A DNA stretch of 64,000 nt. Origin: Shewanella sp. 10N.286.48.A6. Lineage in GTDB: Bacteria > Pseudomonadota > Gammaproteobacteria > Enterobacterales > Shewanellaceae. Numbering within the stretch: position 1 is the stretch's first letter; each line of letters begins with the position of its first letter. Shown one piece after another: positions 1-9,543 of the stretch. Made by a program: the position numbers and the translations under genes. The stretch is from NCBI RefSeq assembly GCF_002873135.1, contig NZ_MCVI01000020.1, positions 114,740-178,739 of the forward strand, given 5' to 3'. The notes beneath the pieces were generated by a model that worked only from the letters and a program-made list of their open reading frames with translations, ran no database searches and was not told the DNA's origin.

Positions 1-293
1 GCGACGGTATTCTCACCGTGCAACCTATGTTGGGTTACCAGTTACTGGATTACCGTGCTCAGTTTTTTGTTGGTGCAGAATATCAAGCATTAAAAGCTAA
101 CATGGAAGGTAATTTAGGTTTTGTTGAAGAGTTGAACCGTGAGTTTACTTTCGATGTAGGTGTTGAGTTGAACCAATGGGCTTATCTAGTCGGCTTTAAT
201 AAGCAAATTGGTAAACATTACAATTTAAGTGTGCTGTATAACAAAGGTGAAACCCGTGATGCATATACAGTAAGCTTTAATTATCGCTTCTAA
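1..293 (+). CDS. Outer-membrane beta-barrel protein, C-terminal part only
   Basis: This reading frame is open from the first bases of the window (in frame from base 3) and stops with TAA at 291-293, so its start lies upstream. The visible residues alternate polar and hydrophobic positions as in amphipathic beta strands, and the protein ends in Tyr-Arg-Phe. A terminal aromatic residue is the classic signal recognised by the BAM complex in outer-membrane barrels. The family cannot be named from this piece. A strong terminator follows directly, so this is the end of a transcript. Confidence 0.7.
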   Translation, partial: DGILTVQPMLGYQLLDYRAQFFVGAEYQALKANMEGNLGFVEELNREFTFDVGVELNQWAYLVGFNKQIGKHYNLSVLYNKGETRDAYTVSFNYRF

Positions 294-323
294 ATTAGAT
301 AAGTAAGTATTCGGTATCAAGGT

Positions 324-371
324 AACCGATAGTGAGTAAGTTTTTTACTTAACCACTATCGGTTTTTTTTG
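324..371 (+). terminator. Intrinsic terminator after the barrel gene
   Basis: A ten-base stem (arms at 325-334 and 354-363) is followed by a run of eight T. A shorter inner pairing extends the hairpin. It lies about 30 bases after the stop codon of the preceding gene. Confidence 0.85.
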
Positions 372-496
372 CTTATTTTTAGTGAGGCCGTAGCAATCAG
401 TGGGGTCTTAATAATATTTTTGCGCTATTTTCTCTGTTATCAGGGCAAGTGTTATAAAATACGCCTCAAGTTTGAATAATCGAGCATGGGGTTTTA

Positions 497-1090
497 ATGA
501 GTCAGATCGTCACACATGAGCAGTACTTTGATAAAAGCTTCAATAAACAACCCATAGACTCAACTGAGGGCTGTGAATTTGAAGAGTGTGAATTTAATGA
601 TTGCGACTTTACTGAAGCAGTATTAAAAAATACTAAGTTTTTAAGTTGTACGTTTAATCGCTGTAATTTGAGCTTAATTAAGGTGCCCCATAGCCGTTTT
701 TATGAGGTAGATTTTAATGACTGCAAAATGGTGGGTATTGATTGGACTAAAGCGGATTGGCCGTCATTTCATCGTGATGCACAATTAAGCTTTAGCCGTT
801 GTATTCTTAATGACAATTCATTTTTTGGCTTAGTACTAAATGAGTTAAAGCTGATTGAATGCAAGCTGCATGATGTGGATTTTCGTAATGGTGACTTTGC
901 CAATTCCACCATGACTTTTTGTGATTTTACGAATAGTATTTTTATGAAAACCAATCTACAAGCTGTCGACTTTAGTGATTCAACTGACTTTACTATCGAT
1001 GTGCTACAAAACCGCATTGCCCAAGCTAAGTTCTCACGTTTTGAAGCGCTAAACTTACTTGAGAGTTTAGCTATCGAGCTGGTGGATTAA
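497..1090 (+). CDS. Pentapeptide repeat protein, Qnr-like in size and layout
   Basis: The 197-residue protein is built from A(D/N)LXX-type pentapeptide repeats, for example CEFEECEFNDCDF near residues 26-38 and VDFRNGDFANSTMTFCDF near 125-142. Such repeats fold into a right-handed quadrilateral beta-helix. A break around residues 80-100 (GIDWTKADW) divides two helical blocks. The C-terminus (LLESLAIEL) resembles the short terminal helix that Qnr proteins use to dimerise. Qnr proteins are about 215 residues and protect DNA gyrase from quinolones. Here I infer only the fold; gyrase binding is a possibility. It appears to be a single-gene unit. Confidence 0.8.
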   Translation: MSQIVTHEQYFDKSFNKQPIDSTEGCEFEECEFNDCDFTEAVLKNTKFLSCTFNRCNLSLIKVPHSRFYEVDFNDCKMVGIDWTKADWPSFHRDAQLSFSRCILNDNSFFGLVLNELKLIECKLHDVDFRNGDFANSTMTFCDFTNSIFMKTNLQAVDFSDSTDFTIDVLQNRIAQAKFSRFEALNLLESLAIELVD

Positions 1091-1189
1091 TACAGAATAT
1101 AAAAAGCGCTATGAGTACACTCTCACTGTCATAGCGCTATCAGTTTTACACTGCTTTTACGTCAATCAACCAGCTTATTTACACCCCAA

Positions 1190-2563
1190 CTAACCATTAC
1201 TAAAGCTATCTGCAGCGGCTTGCTCTTGAGTAATATTTGCGGCAATAGTTTTCATGGCTTGGGTTAGTGTCGTCAGTTGCTCTTTGGTAATAGTATAAGG
1301 CGGAGTAATGTATATCACGTTGGCAAAAGGTCTTATCCACACACCTAACTCAATAAAGTCTTGCTGCAATTTAGCCGTGTTAACCACGCTATCCATTTCA
1401 ATTACGCCTACTGCGCCTAATACTCTGACATCCACCACATGTTGATAATCAATAGCTTCAGCAAGTTCAGTCTTCATTTGCAACTCAACATCGCTGACCT
1501 GTTGTTGCCATGCGCCAGTTTGTAAAATACTCATACTGGCACTGGCTGCAGCGCAGGCTAGCGGATTGCCCATAAAGGTTGGTCCGTGCATAAACACACC
1601 AGCAGGGGAGTCACTGACGCCTTTGGCCACTTCATCACTACATAGTGTGGCGGCTAAGCTGATGTAACCGCCGGTTAAGGCTTTACCTAAACACAAAATA
1701 TCGGCTTCGATATTGGCATATTCATAAGCAAATAACTTGCCGATACGGCCAAATCCCGTAGCGATTTCATCAAGAATGAGCAGGACATGATACTGGTCAC
1801 ATAAGGTTCTAATGGCAGATAAATACTCGGCTGAATAAAAATGCATCCCGCCAGCCGCTTGCATGACGGGTTCAATAATAATGGCGGCAATATCTTGATG
1901 ATGCTCTGCTAAAATCGCCTCAAGCGCATCAGTATCACCTTGCTTTAAAGCTTCACCGAAAACAGATAGTGGCGCTGGGGCAAAAAGGTGTTCAGTAACC
2001 GCTGCGCTAAACATGGTATGCATGCCATTATCAGGATCGCAGACGCTCATCGCGGCAAAGGTATCACCATGATAACCACGCTTAACGGTTAATAAACGCT
2101 GCTTTTGTGGTAGCTGTTTACCTTGCCAGTATTGCATGGCCATTTTAATGGCCACTTCAACGGCAATAGAGCCAGAGTCGGCTAAAAAGACTTTGGTTAA
2201 ATTGGGGCTGGTCATCGCCACTAATTGCTTGCAGAGGTTAACTGCAGGGGCGTGGGTAATACCGCCAAACATTACATGGCTTAGGGTCGTGAGCTGCTGC
2301 TGCATCGCTTCAATAATTTCTGGGCGGTTATAGCCATGAATACAGGCCCACCAAGAGCTGGTGCCATCAATGACCTTTTGACCGCTGCTTAAGGTCAGTT
2401 CACACCCATCGGCACTATGGACTCCAGTTACGCTGGCAGCTTGACTCATCGAAGTATAGGGATGCCAAATATGCTGTTTATCAAACTCAAAGTCTATAGC
2501 TTGAGAGTCTATAGCTTGAGAATCGATTGTCTGGGATGCTTGCTGATAAAATGAGTTGTTCAT
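1190..2563 (-). CDS. bioA: Adenosylmethionine--8-amino-7-oxononanoate aminotransferase
   Basis: BioA is the PLP enzyme that moves the amino group of S-adenosylmethionine to 7-keto-8-aminopelargonate to give 7,8-diaminopelargonate in biotin synthesis. The 457-residue protein has the class III aminotransferase layout: HIWHPYTSM near residues 31-39, the SSWWACIHGYN substrate loop, LILDEIATGFGR, and LCLGKALTGGY with the PLP lysine at about 294. It is transcribed away from bioBFCD, the arrangement known from enteric bacteria. The N-terminal 28 residues are longer than usual and contain a short DSQAI repeat. A downstream start is possible, but the Met at 2563 gives the intact frame. Confidence 0.96.
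   Translation of the reverse strand: MNNSFYQQASQTIDSQAIDSQAIDFEFDKQHIWHPYTSMSQAASVTGVHSADGCELTLSSGQKVIDGTSSWWACIHGYNRPEIIEAMQQQLTTLSHVMFGGITHAPAVNLCKQLVAMTSPNLTKVFLADSGSIAVEVAIKMAMQYWQGKQLPQKQRLLTVKRGYHGDTFAAMSVCDPDNGMHTMFSAAVTEHLFAPAPLSVFGEALKQGDTDALEAILAEHHQDIAAIIIEPVMQAAGGMHFYSAEYLSAIRTLCDQYHVLLILDEIATGFGRIGKLFAYEYANIEADILCLGKALTGGYISLAATLCSDEVAKGVSDSPAGVFMHGPTFMGNPLACAAASASMSILQTGAWQQQVSDVELQMKTELAEAIDYQHVVDVRVLGAVGVIEMDSVVNTAKLQQDFIELGVWIRPFANVIYITPPYTITKEQLTTLTQAMKTIAANITQEQAAADSFSNG
2491..2535 (-). repeat. 15-bp tandem repeat in the 5' end of bioA
   Basis: Two exact 15-base copies (2491-2505 and 2506-2520) are followed by a diverged third (2521-2535). In the bioA frame they encode Asp-Ser-Gln-Ala-Ile copies ahead of the conserved aminotransferase core, so copy-number change would keep the frame. 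Confidence 0.8.
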
Positions 2564-2600
2564 ATTTTAACCGTTAGTCAAGGTGTAATGCGCGATAGCA

Positions 2601-2628
2601 TTGACAGTTTACGTGCTGAAGGTATCCT
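2601..2628 (+). promoter_or_regulatory. Candidate sigma-70 promoter for bioBFCD
   Basis: A perfect -35 hexamer TTGACA (2601-2606) is followed after 16 bases by TATCCT (2623-2628), about 45 bases before the bioB start. The bioA-bioB intergenic region is the expected place for a BirA operator, but I could not find a convincing TTGTAAACC-type inverted pair there. Confidence 0.45.
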
Positions 2629-2674
2629 AACCCAATATAAAGTGAATATAAAACGAATAACAAAGGATTAATCA

Positions 2675-3727
2675 ATGTCATCATTAGCCATCCGTCATGA
2701 CTGGACCAAAGCTGAAATAGAAGCGTTATTTGCTTTACCAATGAACGATTTACTGTTTAAAGCCCACAGTATTCATCGTGAGACGTTTGATCCTAATGAA
2801 GTACAAATTAGTCGTTTATTATCAATTAAAACCGGTGCTTGTCCTGAAGATTGTAAGTATTGCCCTCAAAGTGCCCGTTACGATACCGGTCTTGAAAAAG
2901 AGCGTTTATTGGAAATCGAAAAAGTCATCACCGAAGCCAAAAGCGCGAAAGCAGCGGGAGCATCACGTTTTTGTATGGGCGCTGCATGGCGTAACCCTCG
3001 CGAGCGCGATATGCCATATTTAACCCAAATGGTTAAAGATGTAAGAGCATTAGGCATGGAAACCTGTATGACACTGGGTATGCTGTCAAAAGAACAGTCT
3101 GACGAACTTGCCAAAGCAGGTCTTGATTACTATAACCACAACCTTGATACCTCACCTGAATATTATGGCGATGTGATCACCACCCGTACTTATCAAAACC
3201 GTATTGATACTTTAACCAACGTGCGTCAGTCAGGCATGAAAGTGTGTTCTGGCGGTATTGTCGGTATGGGCGAAAAAGCGACAGACAGAGCAGGTTTATT
3301 ACAACAGCTAGCTAATTTAGAGCAGCATCCTGATTCAGTACCGATTAATATGTTGGTTAAAGTTGCAGGTACGCCATTTGAAAAGATAGATGACTTAGAT
3401 CCCTTTGAATTTGTGCGCACCATTGCCGTTGCACGTATTATTATGCCTAAATCTCGAGTGCGTTTATCAGCTGGGCGTGAAAGCATGACTGATGAATTAC
3501 AATCTATGTGTTTCTTTGCTGGTGCTAACTCTATTTTCTACGGTTGTAAGTTACTGACGACACCCAACCCTGAAGAAAACGATGATATGAGCCTATTTAG
3601 ACGTTTAGGGCTACATCCTGAGCAAGGACCATCAGCTGACATTGAATCTGACACTGCGTTATTGGCTAAAGCCAATGCAAAAAAAGATAAAGCAACGCAA
3701 CAATTCTTTGATGCCGCGGCGTTATAA
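2675..3727 (+). CDS. bioB: Biotin synthase
   Basis: BioB is a radical-SAM enzyme that inserts sulfur into dethiobiotin to form biotin. The 350-residue protein carries the SAM cluster motif CPEDCKYC with cysteines at 56, 60 and 63. It also has the conserved blocks [25 protein letters not shown] and RLSAGRESM that belong to BioB, including the arginine of the auxiliary cluster site. Length matches the family. It starts at ATG behind AAAGGA and opens the plus-strand biotin operon, 34 bases ahead of bioF. Confidence 0.97.
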   Translation: MSSLAIRHDWTKAEIEALFALPMNDLLFKAHSIHRETFDPNEVQISRLLSIKTGACPEDCKYCPQSARYDTGLEKERLLEIEKVITEAKSAKAAGASRFCMGAAWRNPRERDMPYLTQMVKDVRALGMETCMTLGMLSKEQSDELAKAGLDYYNHNLDTSPEYYGDVITTRTYQNRIDTLTNVRQSGMKVCSGGIVGMGEKATDRAGLLQQLANLEQHPDSVPINMLVKVAGTPFEKIDDLDPFEFVRTIAVARIIMPKSRVRLSAGRESMTDELQSMCFFAGANSIFYGCKLLTTPNPEENDDMSLFRRLGLHPEQGPSADIESDTALLAKANAKKDKATQQFFDAAAL

Positions 3728-3761
3728 AGCGATGCACATTTGTCAGTAGAAGGCAGTATTC

Positions 3762-4946
3762 ATGGCAAATCACCCAATATCATCACGAATAAGTCATCGT
3801 TTGCAGCAACTGCAAACCGATGGCTTGCTGAGGCAAAGAAAGTTAGCTGAGTTAGACAAGGCATCGGCTAACAACTTAGCTCCAACAATTCCCAATATTA
3901 TTGATTTCAGTCACAACGATTACCTTGGGCTGGCCAATGATCCTGAGATGATTGCCGCTATTCATGCTGGCGCGATAAAATATGGTGTTGGCAGTAAAGC
4001 ATCGCCATTAGTATCTGGATACAGTGAAGCCCACCTAAAGCTTGAACAAGGTTTATGTGAGCTGACCGGTCATGAAGCAGGGCTATTATTTTGCTCTGGA
4101 TTTAGTGCCAATCAAGCGTTAATCAAAACCTTATTTGAAGCAGGCGATGTGATTATTGCTGATAAGCTTATTCATGCATCAGTGATAGACGGTGTAAAAG
4201 ACAGCGGCGCTGCACTTAAGCGCTATAAACACAATGATATAACCCATGCAGAGCAGTTACTTAATCGATTTCCTAATAGCGCCTTATTTACCGAAAGCGT
4301 TTTTAGTATGGATGGAGATCGTGCGCCATTAGATGCGTTATCGAACTTGTGTAAGCAGCATAATAGTTGGTTAGTGGTTGATGATGCCCATGGTTTTGGA
4401 ATCAATTATGAAGAGCTTGCTAGCAATCGCTTTAACGTCAGCAGAGCGGCAGTTACACCACAATGCGATATTCAAGTCATTACCTTTGGTAAAGCCCTCG
4501 GCTGCCAAGGCGCCTGCGTTTTAGCGTCACAGCAAATTATTGATTATATGGTGGCGCAATCACGGCATTACATTTATTCAACCGCACTGTCACCTGCCAG
4601 TGCTCATTTAGCGTTAACAGCGGTTAATTTAACTCAGTCGCAACCTGATAAAGCATCAACATTGTTTGCCAATATTGCCTTCTTTAGGTCGCTTTGTAAT
4701 GCTAAAAACATTGCGCTAACAGAGTCAATAACCGCCATTCAGCCTGTAATTATCGGTGACAGTGAACGAACTTTAGCAATAGCAAAGGCATTAAAGCAAC
4801 AAGGTTTACAGGTCGGGGCAATCAGGCCGCCAACAGTGCCTAAAGGGCAGGCAAGGCTGAGAGTGACCATTAATGCCAGCCATAATGCCGAGCAAATAAC
4901 CCAATTAGTTGATGCACTAGCAGTGCAGTTACCAAGAGAATATTAA
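3762..4946 (+). CDS. bioF: 8-amino-7-oxononanoate synthase
   Basis: BioF condenses pimeloyl-ACP with alanine, using PLP, to make 7-keto-8-aminopelargonate. The 394-residue protein shows the alpha-oxoamine synthase motifs: FSHNDYLGLA near residue 49, GSKASPLVSGY, VVDDAHGFG, and TFGKALGCQGA with the PLP lysine at 244. The stop overlaps the ATG of bioC by one base (TAATG), so translation of the two is probably coupled. Confidence 0.96.
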   Translation: MANHPISSRISHRLQQLQTDGLLRQRKLAELDKASANNLAPTIPNIIDFSHNDYLGLANDPEMIAAIHAGAIKYGVGSKASPLVSGYSEAHLKLEQGLCELTGHEAGLLFCSGFSANQALIKTLFEAGDVIIADKLIHASVIDGVKDSGAALKRYKHNDITHAEQLLNRFPNSALFTESVFSMDGDRAPLDALSNLCKQHNSWLVVDDAHGFGINYEELASNRFNVSRAAVTPQCDIQVITFGKALGCQGACVLASQQIIDYMVAQSRHYIYSTALSPASAHLALTAVNLTQSQPDKASTLFANIAFFRSLCNAKNIALTESITAIQPVIIGDSERTLAIAKALKQQGLQVGAIRPPTVPKGQARLRVTINASHNAEQITQLVDALAVQLPREY

Positions 4947-5737
4947 TGAATCTAGATAACCCCGTAGCGGTTAAATTCTCCCAAGCTGCAGCTACCTATA
5001 AACAACACGATGTATTACAGCGCATCACGGCTAGCAGGTTAATAAAACTTGCTAATACTGAGTATAATGCCGATAAAAAAGCAGGTTTAACCGGGCATTT
5101 ATTGGATTTAGGCTGTGGCCCCGGTACTGACTTTGAATCAAATCACTGCCAGCTAACTAAGGTCACGGCAGTTGATTTATCGCCTCAAATGCTAAATGTG
5201 GTGCAGCAGTCTTTTCCGCAATATCACACTGTTTGCGCCGATGCGGCAAACTTACCTATAACTGCAAATAGCATGGACAGTATTTATTCAAACTTAGTTC
5301 TGCAGTGGTGTGATGAATTAACCCAAGTATTTAATGAACTTAATAGAGTCATAAAACCTCAAGGCCAAGCCTTTATTAGCGTGGTGAGTGATGGCAGTCT
5401 TTCACAGCTTGAAACCCTAGGGCTAGGCCATAATAGTTTTCGTCATTTAGATGACATTATCGCCGCAATAGATACCGAAAAATGGCAAATACTCTCTGCT
5501 GAGACCACTACCGAGCAAGTACATTTTGCCGATTTAAAGGCATTACTTTACTCAATTAAAGGGGTCGGGGCGTCAGTAAATGAATACCAAGATAAAAGCT
5601 TAACGGATAAAAAAACTAATCGTTTGCGCGGTCGTAAAGATTGGCTCGCGTTAATGGATAAAGCGGAAAGCTTACGTGAAGCAAACGGCTTACCATTGAG
5701 CTATAACATCAGCTATTTACAACTTGGTAAGCGTTAA
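4946..5737 (+). CDS. bioC: Malonyl-ACP O-methyltransferase
   Basis: BioC methylates the free carboxyl of malonyl-ACP so that fatty-acid enzymes can build the pimeloyl chain. The 263-residue protein opens with the BioC signature VAVKFSQAAATYKQHDVLQ and has a class I SAM-binding motif LLDLGCGPGTD at about residues 52-62. It overlaps bioF by one base and is followed by bioD. No bioH or other pimeloyl esterase gene is present in this window. Confidence 0.93.
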   Translation: MNLDNPVAVKFSQAAATYKQHDVLQRITASRLIKLANTEYNADKKAGLTGHLLDLGCGPGTDFESNHCQLTKVTAVDLSPQMLNVVQQSFPQYHTVCADAANLPITANSMDSIYSNLVLQWCDELTQVFNELNRVIKPQGQAFISVVSDGSLSQLETLGLGHNSFRHLDDIIAAIDTEKWQILSAETTTEQVHFADLKALLYSIKGVGASVNEYQDKSLTDKKTNRLRGRKDWLALMDKAESLREANGLPLSYNISYLQLGKR

Positions 5738-5779
5738 ATTTTTAGACAATTGGATATAAACAGTGAAGGGGTTATTTCG

Positions 5780-6499
5780 ATGATTTATTTTGTTACTGGC
5801 ACTGATACTGACAGCGGAAAAACCCTGATTTCATCGGCGCTACTTAATCTTGCAACAAGAAAAACGGCTCTAGCTAAAATAACTGTCGCTAAAACCACAG
5901 AAGCTAAAACCCTCGGCGTCAAACCTATTGCCTCAGGTTGTATTGAAACAGACGCAGGGCTTAGAAATAGCGATGCGCTAAGCCTAATTGAACAATCAAC
6001 TATCACGCTCGATTACAATCAAATTAACCCTATCGCATTTAAACCCGCCATTGCACCGCATATTGCCGCAAAGCAACAAGGGGTGAGTTTAACTGCCAGT
6101 GGCGTTGTTGATTTATTGCCACTTGAAGCACTAAACAGTGCCGAGTTTGCATTAATTGAAGGTGCTGGTGGCTGGAGATTACCTTTAAGTAAAGGCCAAT
6201 ATTTATCGCAATCAGTACAGCAGCTGGCTCAGCAAAATGATGTTGGGGTTATTTTAGTGGTGGGCATGAAGCTTGGTTGTCTTAACCATGCATTATTAAC
6301 CCAAGAGGCCATTGAAGCTGACGGGCTTAATATTGCAGCTTGGGTCGCTAACCAAGTTGACCCTGAAATGAGTGAAATAGAAGAGAACTTATCAAGTTTA
6401 AAAGAGTTAATGACAGCGCCATTCTTAGGTTATGTGCCGTACTTAAGTGAGCCAACAGCTATAAATGCCGCTGTGCATATTGATAACTCGACCTTATAG
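5780..6499 (+). CDS. bioD: Dethiobiotin synthetase
   Basis: BioD closes the ureido ring of biotin by ATP-dependent carboxylation of diaminopelargonate. The P-loop GTDTDSGKT lies at residues 7-15, and the GAGGWRLPL block is typical. I chose ATG at 5780, behind AAGGGG, which gives 239 residues and puts the P-loop at its normal distance. An in-frame TTG at 5750 would add a non-conserved extension. Residues 29-45 hold a short Ala-Lys-Thr-rich stretch, a mild expansion after helix 1. It is the last gene of bioBFCD. Confidence 0.94.
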   Translation: MIYFVTGTDTDSGKTLISSALLNLATRKTALAKITVAKTTEAKTLGVKPIASGCIETDAGLRNSDALSLIEQSTITLDYNQINPIAFKPAIAPHIAAKQQGVSLTASGVVDLLPLEALNSAEFALIEGAGGWRLPLSKGQYLSQSVQQLAQQNDVGVILVVGMKLGCLNHALLTQEAIEADGLNIAAWVANQVDPEMSEIEENLSSLKELMTAPFLGYVPYLSEPTAINAAVHIDNSTL

Positions 6500-6569
6500 A
6501 GACTTAAGTTTTGATTTTTAGCCTTTGTCTTTTTGCTTACAAGTAGTTGTTTTAGCATTTGATATTTTC

Positions 6570-6825
6570 AAGGAGAGAAATCATCGAATTTGCACCAGAG
6601 TTTACCAAGGCAGAAAAAATACGCAGGGTGGTATTGTATGCCTTGCTGGGCCTTTTCATTTATATCACCCATCAAAAGTGGCTATTTCCTTTTATTTCTT
6701 GGTATACGACTACCGCTCACTGTCACACGCCTTTTGGTTTTTCTGGCATCAGGTCAACTCATACCCACCAATGTATAGCGTTCAGTTCGCATGGGAGTAT
6801 TTATATTATACGATTTTAGATTAGT
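6570..6825 (+). pseudogene. Probable decayed small membrane-protein gene
   Basis: The 699-base gap after bioD contains a good ribosome-binding site AAGGAG (6570-6575). Seven bases later an ATC (6583-6585) stands where a start codon would be expected. From there the frame reads EFAPEFTKAEKIRRVVLYALLGLF-type sequence with a hydrophobic segment and then a WYTTTAHCHTPFGFSG-like stretch. After about 6750 it turns into non-protein-like sequence, and another frame ends at 6824. I read this as a gene that lost its start codon and then its frame. The family is not identified. The rest of the gap to 7198 shows no convincing gene. Confidence 0.45.
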
Positions 6826-7198
6826 CGTTTTATCAAGGTAAACTTACCCTTTAAACATGTATTTTGGCTTTTACTGTTCACTCCCCCGCATATTTTTAAC
6901 ATCGCTATGATCTTCTCTTTAAAACCTTATGGAAACCCTACGGCATTGGCCAACCGCTTTGGGTGTTGGGATCTTGAGTTGTTAATGATGCTCAACTGTT
7001 AATTATTGTTAGCTTTATTTTGCAGCTAATTAAATATCCGTGACCGCTAACAATGTAAAAATAAGAAAACCCTTAAGTTTGAATATCAACAATGAATATT
7101 GAGATCATGATCGCTATGTGAAAATTTGTTCATGCTAGAATCCTGCGCCATTAAAGATGAGATTAATTCCTATTAAGGTTTTTTTAAGGATAGTGTTG

Positions 7199-9457
7199 AT
7201 GAAGCAACTTTCGATCAAGTTAATTAGTGCCGCGATTGCCGCGGCATTGTCCCCTCAAGTTATTGCGGATACTGGTGAAATTGTATCGCAAGAAGAAATC
7301 AAACAATCTATTTCAAATTTTCATGATGTAATTGTGATTTCTGGTTCTCGTATGGAGCAAACACTTGATCAAGTTGCCGGTTCGGTTGTGGTTATTGATG
7401 AAGAATCGATAGCGCGTAATATGAGCACCGACTTTGCTTCATTATTTAGAACAGAAGCTGCCGTTGATGTTAAAGGCGGCGCAGGTAAGCCAAGCTCAGT
7501 GACCATTCGTGGTATTGGCGGCAACCGCGTGATGATGGTTAAAGATGGCGTTCGGGTTAATAACCAGTATGCATCACCATTAGGCCCAGGCGCTGAAGGC
7601 ACAGGCCGCGGATTAACTGAAGTTGAAGGCTTAAAGCAAGTTGAAGTGTTAAAAACTGCAGCATCGACTATGTATGGCTCCGATGCGTTAGGTGGCGTGA
7701 TGGTCATGACCACTAAAGATGCGGATGATTACTTACGTGGCAGTGATTATTATTTCTCTGCAAATGGCGGCTACACAGGTATGAACGATGAGTTCAGCGG
7801 TGGCTTTACTAGCGCATTTGCAGCAGGTGATTTTGATAACCTAGTCAGTTATCAACGTCGTAGTGGTGAAGAACAGCAAAACTACTACAACACATTACCA
7901 GATAGTGACTTAGTCACTGACAGCTTATTACTAAAAAGTAAGTATCACTTTAATGATGATACTAATCTGCAGTTAACCGTTGATTACATGAACCAGCAGC
8001 TTGACCGCTGGGAAAAATATGCTGATAAAGATGAGTCAATTGATTATGACCGCCAAACTCAAGCGTTAAATACCTCATTACGTTTACGCTCAACGAAAGA
8101 CCGTATCATTCATGACAATGTTGATTTCGTACTCTATTACGGTAAAACCGACCAAAGTGAAAAACGTGACTACTTTAATGGTATCAGTGGCGCAGACCGA
8201 GCAATAACGCAGCACCGTGATTACCAGTTTGATGAATACCGTTTTGGTTTTGCCAGTACTTTTAGTAAGGCATTGTCACTACCCGGTCATGACCACAATA
8301 TTATTTATGGCGTGGATGTAGAGCAGTCTGAAATGAGCCGCCCACGCAGCTATCAAGATATCGATGAAAATGGCAATTCAACGCCATCTGAAACCGATAC
8401 CTTCTCATTTGCTGATACGAAAAGTTTACGCGCTGGCATATTTGTTCAAGATGATATGACCTTTTTAGACGGCAAACTAAACGGTATTGTGGGGCTGCGT
8501 TACGATTACTTCAAAAACACCCCTGATCAACAGCAAGCTGAAGATGCTGGCCGTGATCCTGAAGATTTTGCCGCGATGAGTGATGGTTTTTGGTCACCTA
8601 AGCTTGGCCTTGTATACCACATGACTGAAAACGTGAATGTGTATGCCCAATATGCTTACGGCTACAAAATGCCAACCCCAGATCAAAAGTGGGGTGAGTT
8701 AGAAGTCAAAGATGGCGCGATGCCATTCCCGGTTATCATTGAGGCTAACTACGACCTAGAGTCAGAATCAAGTAACACCATTGAAGTGGGTGTTCGCGGT
8801 GATCATGGCGATACTCAATACGAATTCACCACTTTCTATACCCAAGCTGATAATTACATCGATTGGGAATTTGTAGGGATGGACTTCAGTTTAGTCCCCT
8901 GCTTTCCATTGATGTGCCCGAAGCCAGAGTCACTAAATTATCGTTATATCAATTATGATAAAGTAACTCTTTATGGCGCTGAAATGTCTATGAGTCATTG
9001 GTTCACTAATGAATTTGAACTGTGGGGGAATATTGCTTACACCCATGGTGAAGATCAAAATGGTGATTACCTTAATTCTGTTAGTCCGTTAAAAGGTAAT
9101 TTAGGGGCAAATTATTATACTTACCTTGGTAATACCGAAGCTGACTTTGGCTTAACCATGCGTTTTGCTGATCAGATGGACCGTACGACCAATTTAGATA
9201 TTTTTCCAGGTATGGATACATTTAATCAGGTCTATAACACAGCAGGTTACGCAGTGTTTGATTTGACGGCTAATTTCCATGTGAATGATAACTGGACAGT
9301 ACGCGCTGGCGTATTTAACCTGTTTGACAAAGAATATATCGAATATTCTGATGTAGCGGGTCAGTCAAAATTCTTAATGGACATCATGGATGTTACCGAA
9401 GAGACTTATTCTCAACCAGGTCGCTACTTTAACGTTAAACTGAGCTACACTTTTTAA
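7199..9457 (+). CDS. TonB-dependent receptor, heme/hemoglobin-receptor type
   Basis: A 752-residue outer-membrane receptor. It has a signal peptide (residues 1 to about 23), a TonB box region (DVIVISGSR), a plug domain with VTIRGIGGNRVMMVKDGVR, and a 22-strand-type barrel ending in Tyr-Thr-Phe. The segment YAYGYKMPTPDQ followed by EANYDLESESSNTIEVG sits where heme/hemoglobin receptors of the HutA/HmuR group carry their FRAP and NPNL boxes, so heme or heme-protein uptake is the likeliest role. I chose ATG 7199 because AAGGA lies eight bases upstream and a proper signal peptide follows. I found no clear Fur box. Confidence 0.85.
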   Translation: MKQLSIKLISAAIAAALSPQVIADTGEIVSQEEIKQSISNFHDVIVISGSRMEQTLDQVAGSVVVIDEESIARNMSTDFASLFRTEAAVDVKGGAGKPSSVTIRGIGGNRVMMVKDGVRVNNQYASPLGPGAEGTGRGLTEVEGLKQVEVLKTAASTMYGSDALGGVMVMTTKDADDYLRGSDYYFSANGGYTGMNDEFSGGFTSAFAAGDFDNLVSYQRRSGEEQQNYYNTLPDSDLVTDSLLLKSKYHFNDDTNLQLTVDYMNQQLDRWEKYADKDESIDYDRQTQALNTSLRLRSTKDRIIHDNVDFVLYYGKTDQSEKRDYFNGISGADRAITQHRDYQFDEYRFGFASTFSKALSLPGHDHNIIYGVDVEQSEMSRPRSYQDIDENGNSTPSETDTFSFADTKSLRAGIFVQDDMTFLDGKLNGIVGLRYDYFKNTPDQQQAEDAGRDPEDFAAMSDGFWSPKLGLVYHMTENVNVYAQYAYGYKMPTPDQKWGELEVKDGAMPFPVIIEANYDLESESSNTIEVGVRGDHGDTQYEFTTFYTQADNYIDWEFVGMDFSLVPCFPLMCPKPESLNYRYINYDKVTLYGAEMSMSHWFTNEFELWGNIAYTHGEDQNGDYLNSVSPLKGNLGANYYTYLGNTEADFGLTMRFADQMDRTTNLDIFPGMDTFNQVYNTAGYAVFDLTANFHVNDNWTVRAGVFNLFDKEYIEYSDVAGQSKFLMDIMDVTEETYSQPGRYFNVKLSYTF

Positions 9458-9506
9458 TGAATTAGAGTCAGTTTACTGAATGAGTTCACTGGATTGAGTG
9501 ATAAAG

Positions 9507-9543
9507 AAAGCGTTAAATCCTTATAGGATTTAACGCTTTTTTA
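9507..9543 (+). terminator. Intrinsic terminator after the TonB receptor
   Basis: A perfect 13-base stem (about 9508-9520 with 9526-9538) and a five-base loop are followed by a T run. The remaining gap up to htpX (9544-9985) is AT-rich; I see no gene in it. Confidence 0.9.

Noticed and set aside
2564..2674. BirA operator between bioA and bioB
   Set aside because: The expected TTGTAAACC / GGTTTACAA pair could not be matched with proper spacing.
6525..6824. A 99-residue frame and two overlapping frames between bioD and the TonB receptor
   Set aside because: They share one stretch in different phases. Only one phase looks protein-like, and only for its first part, so I report a decayed gene and not intact ones.
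7081..7140. Fur box before the heme-type TonB receptor
   Set aside because: The AT-rich palindromic bits, including GATCATGATC, match the Fur consensus poorly.
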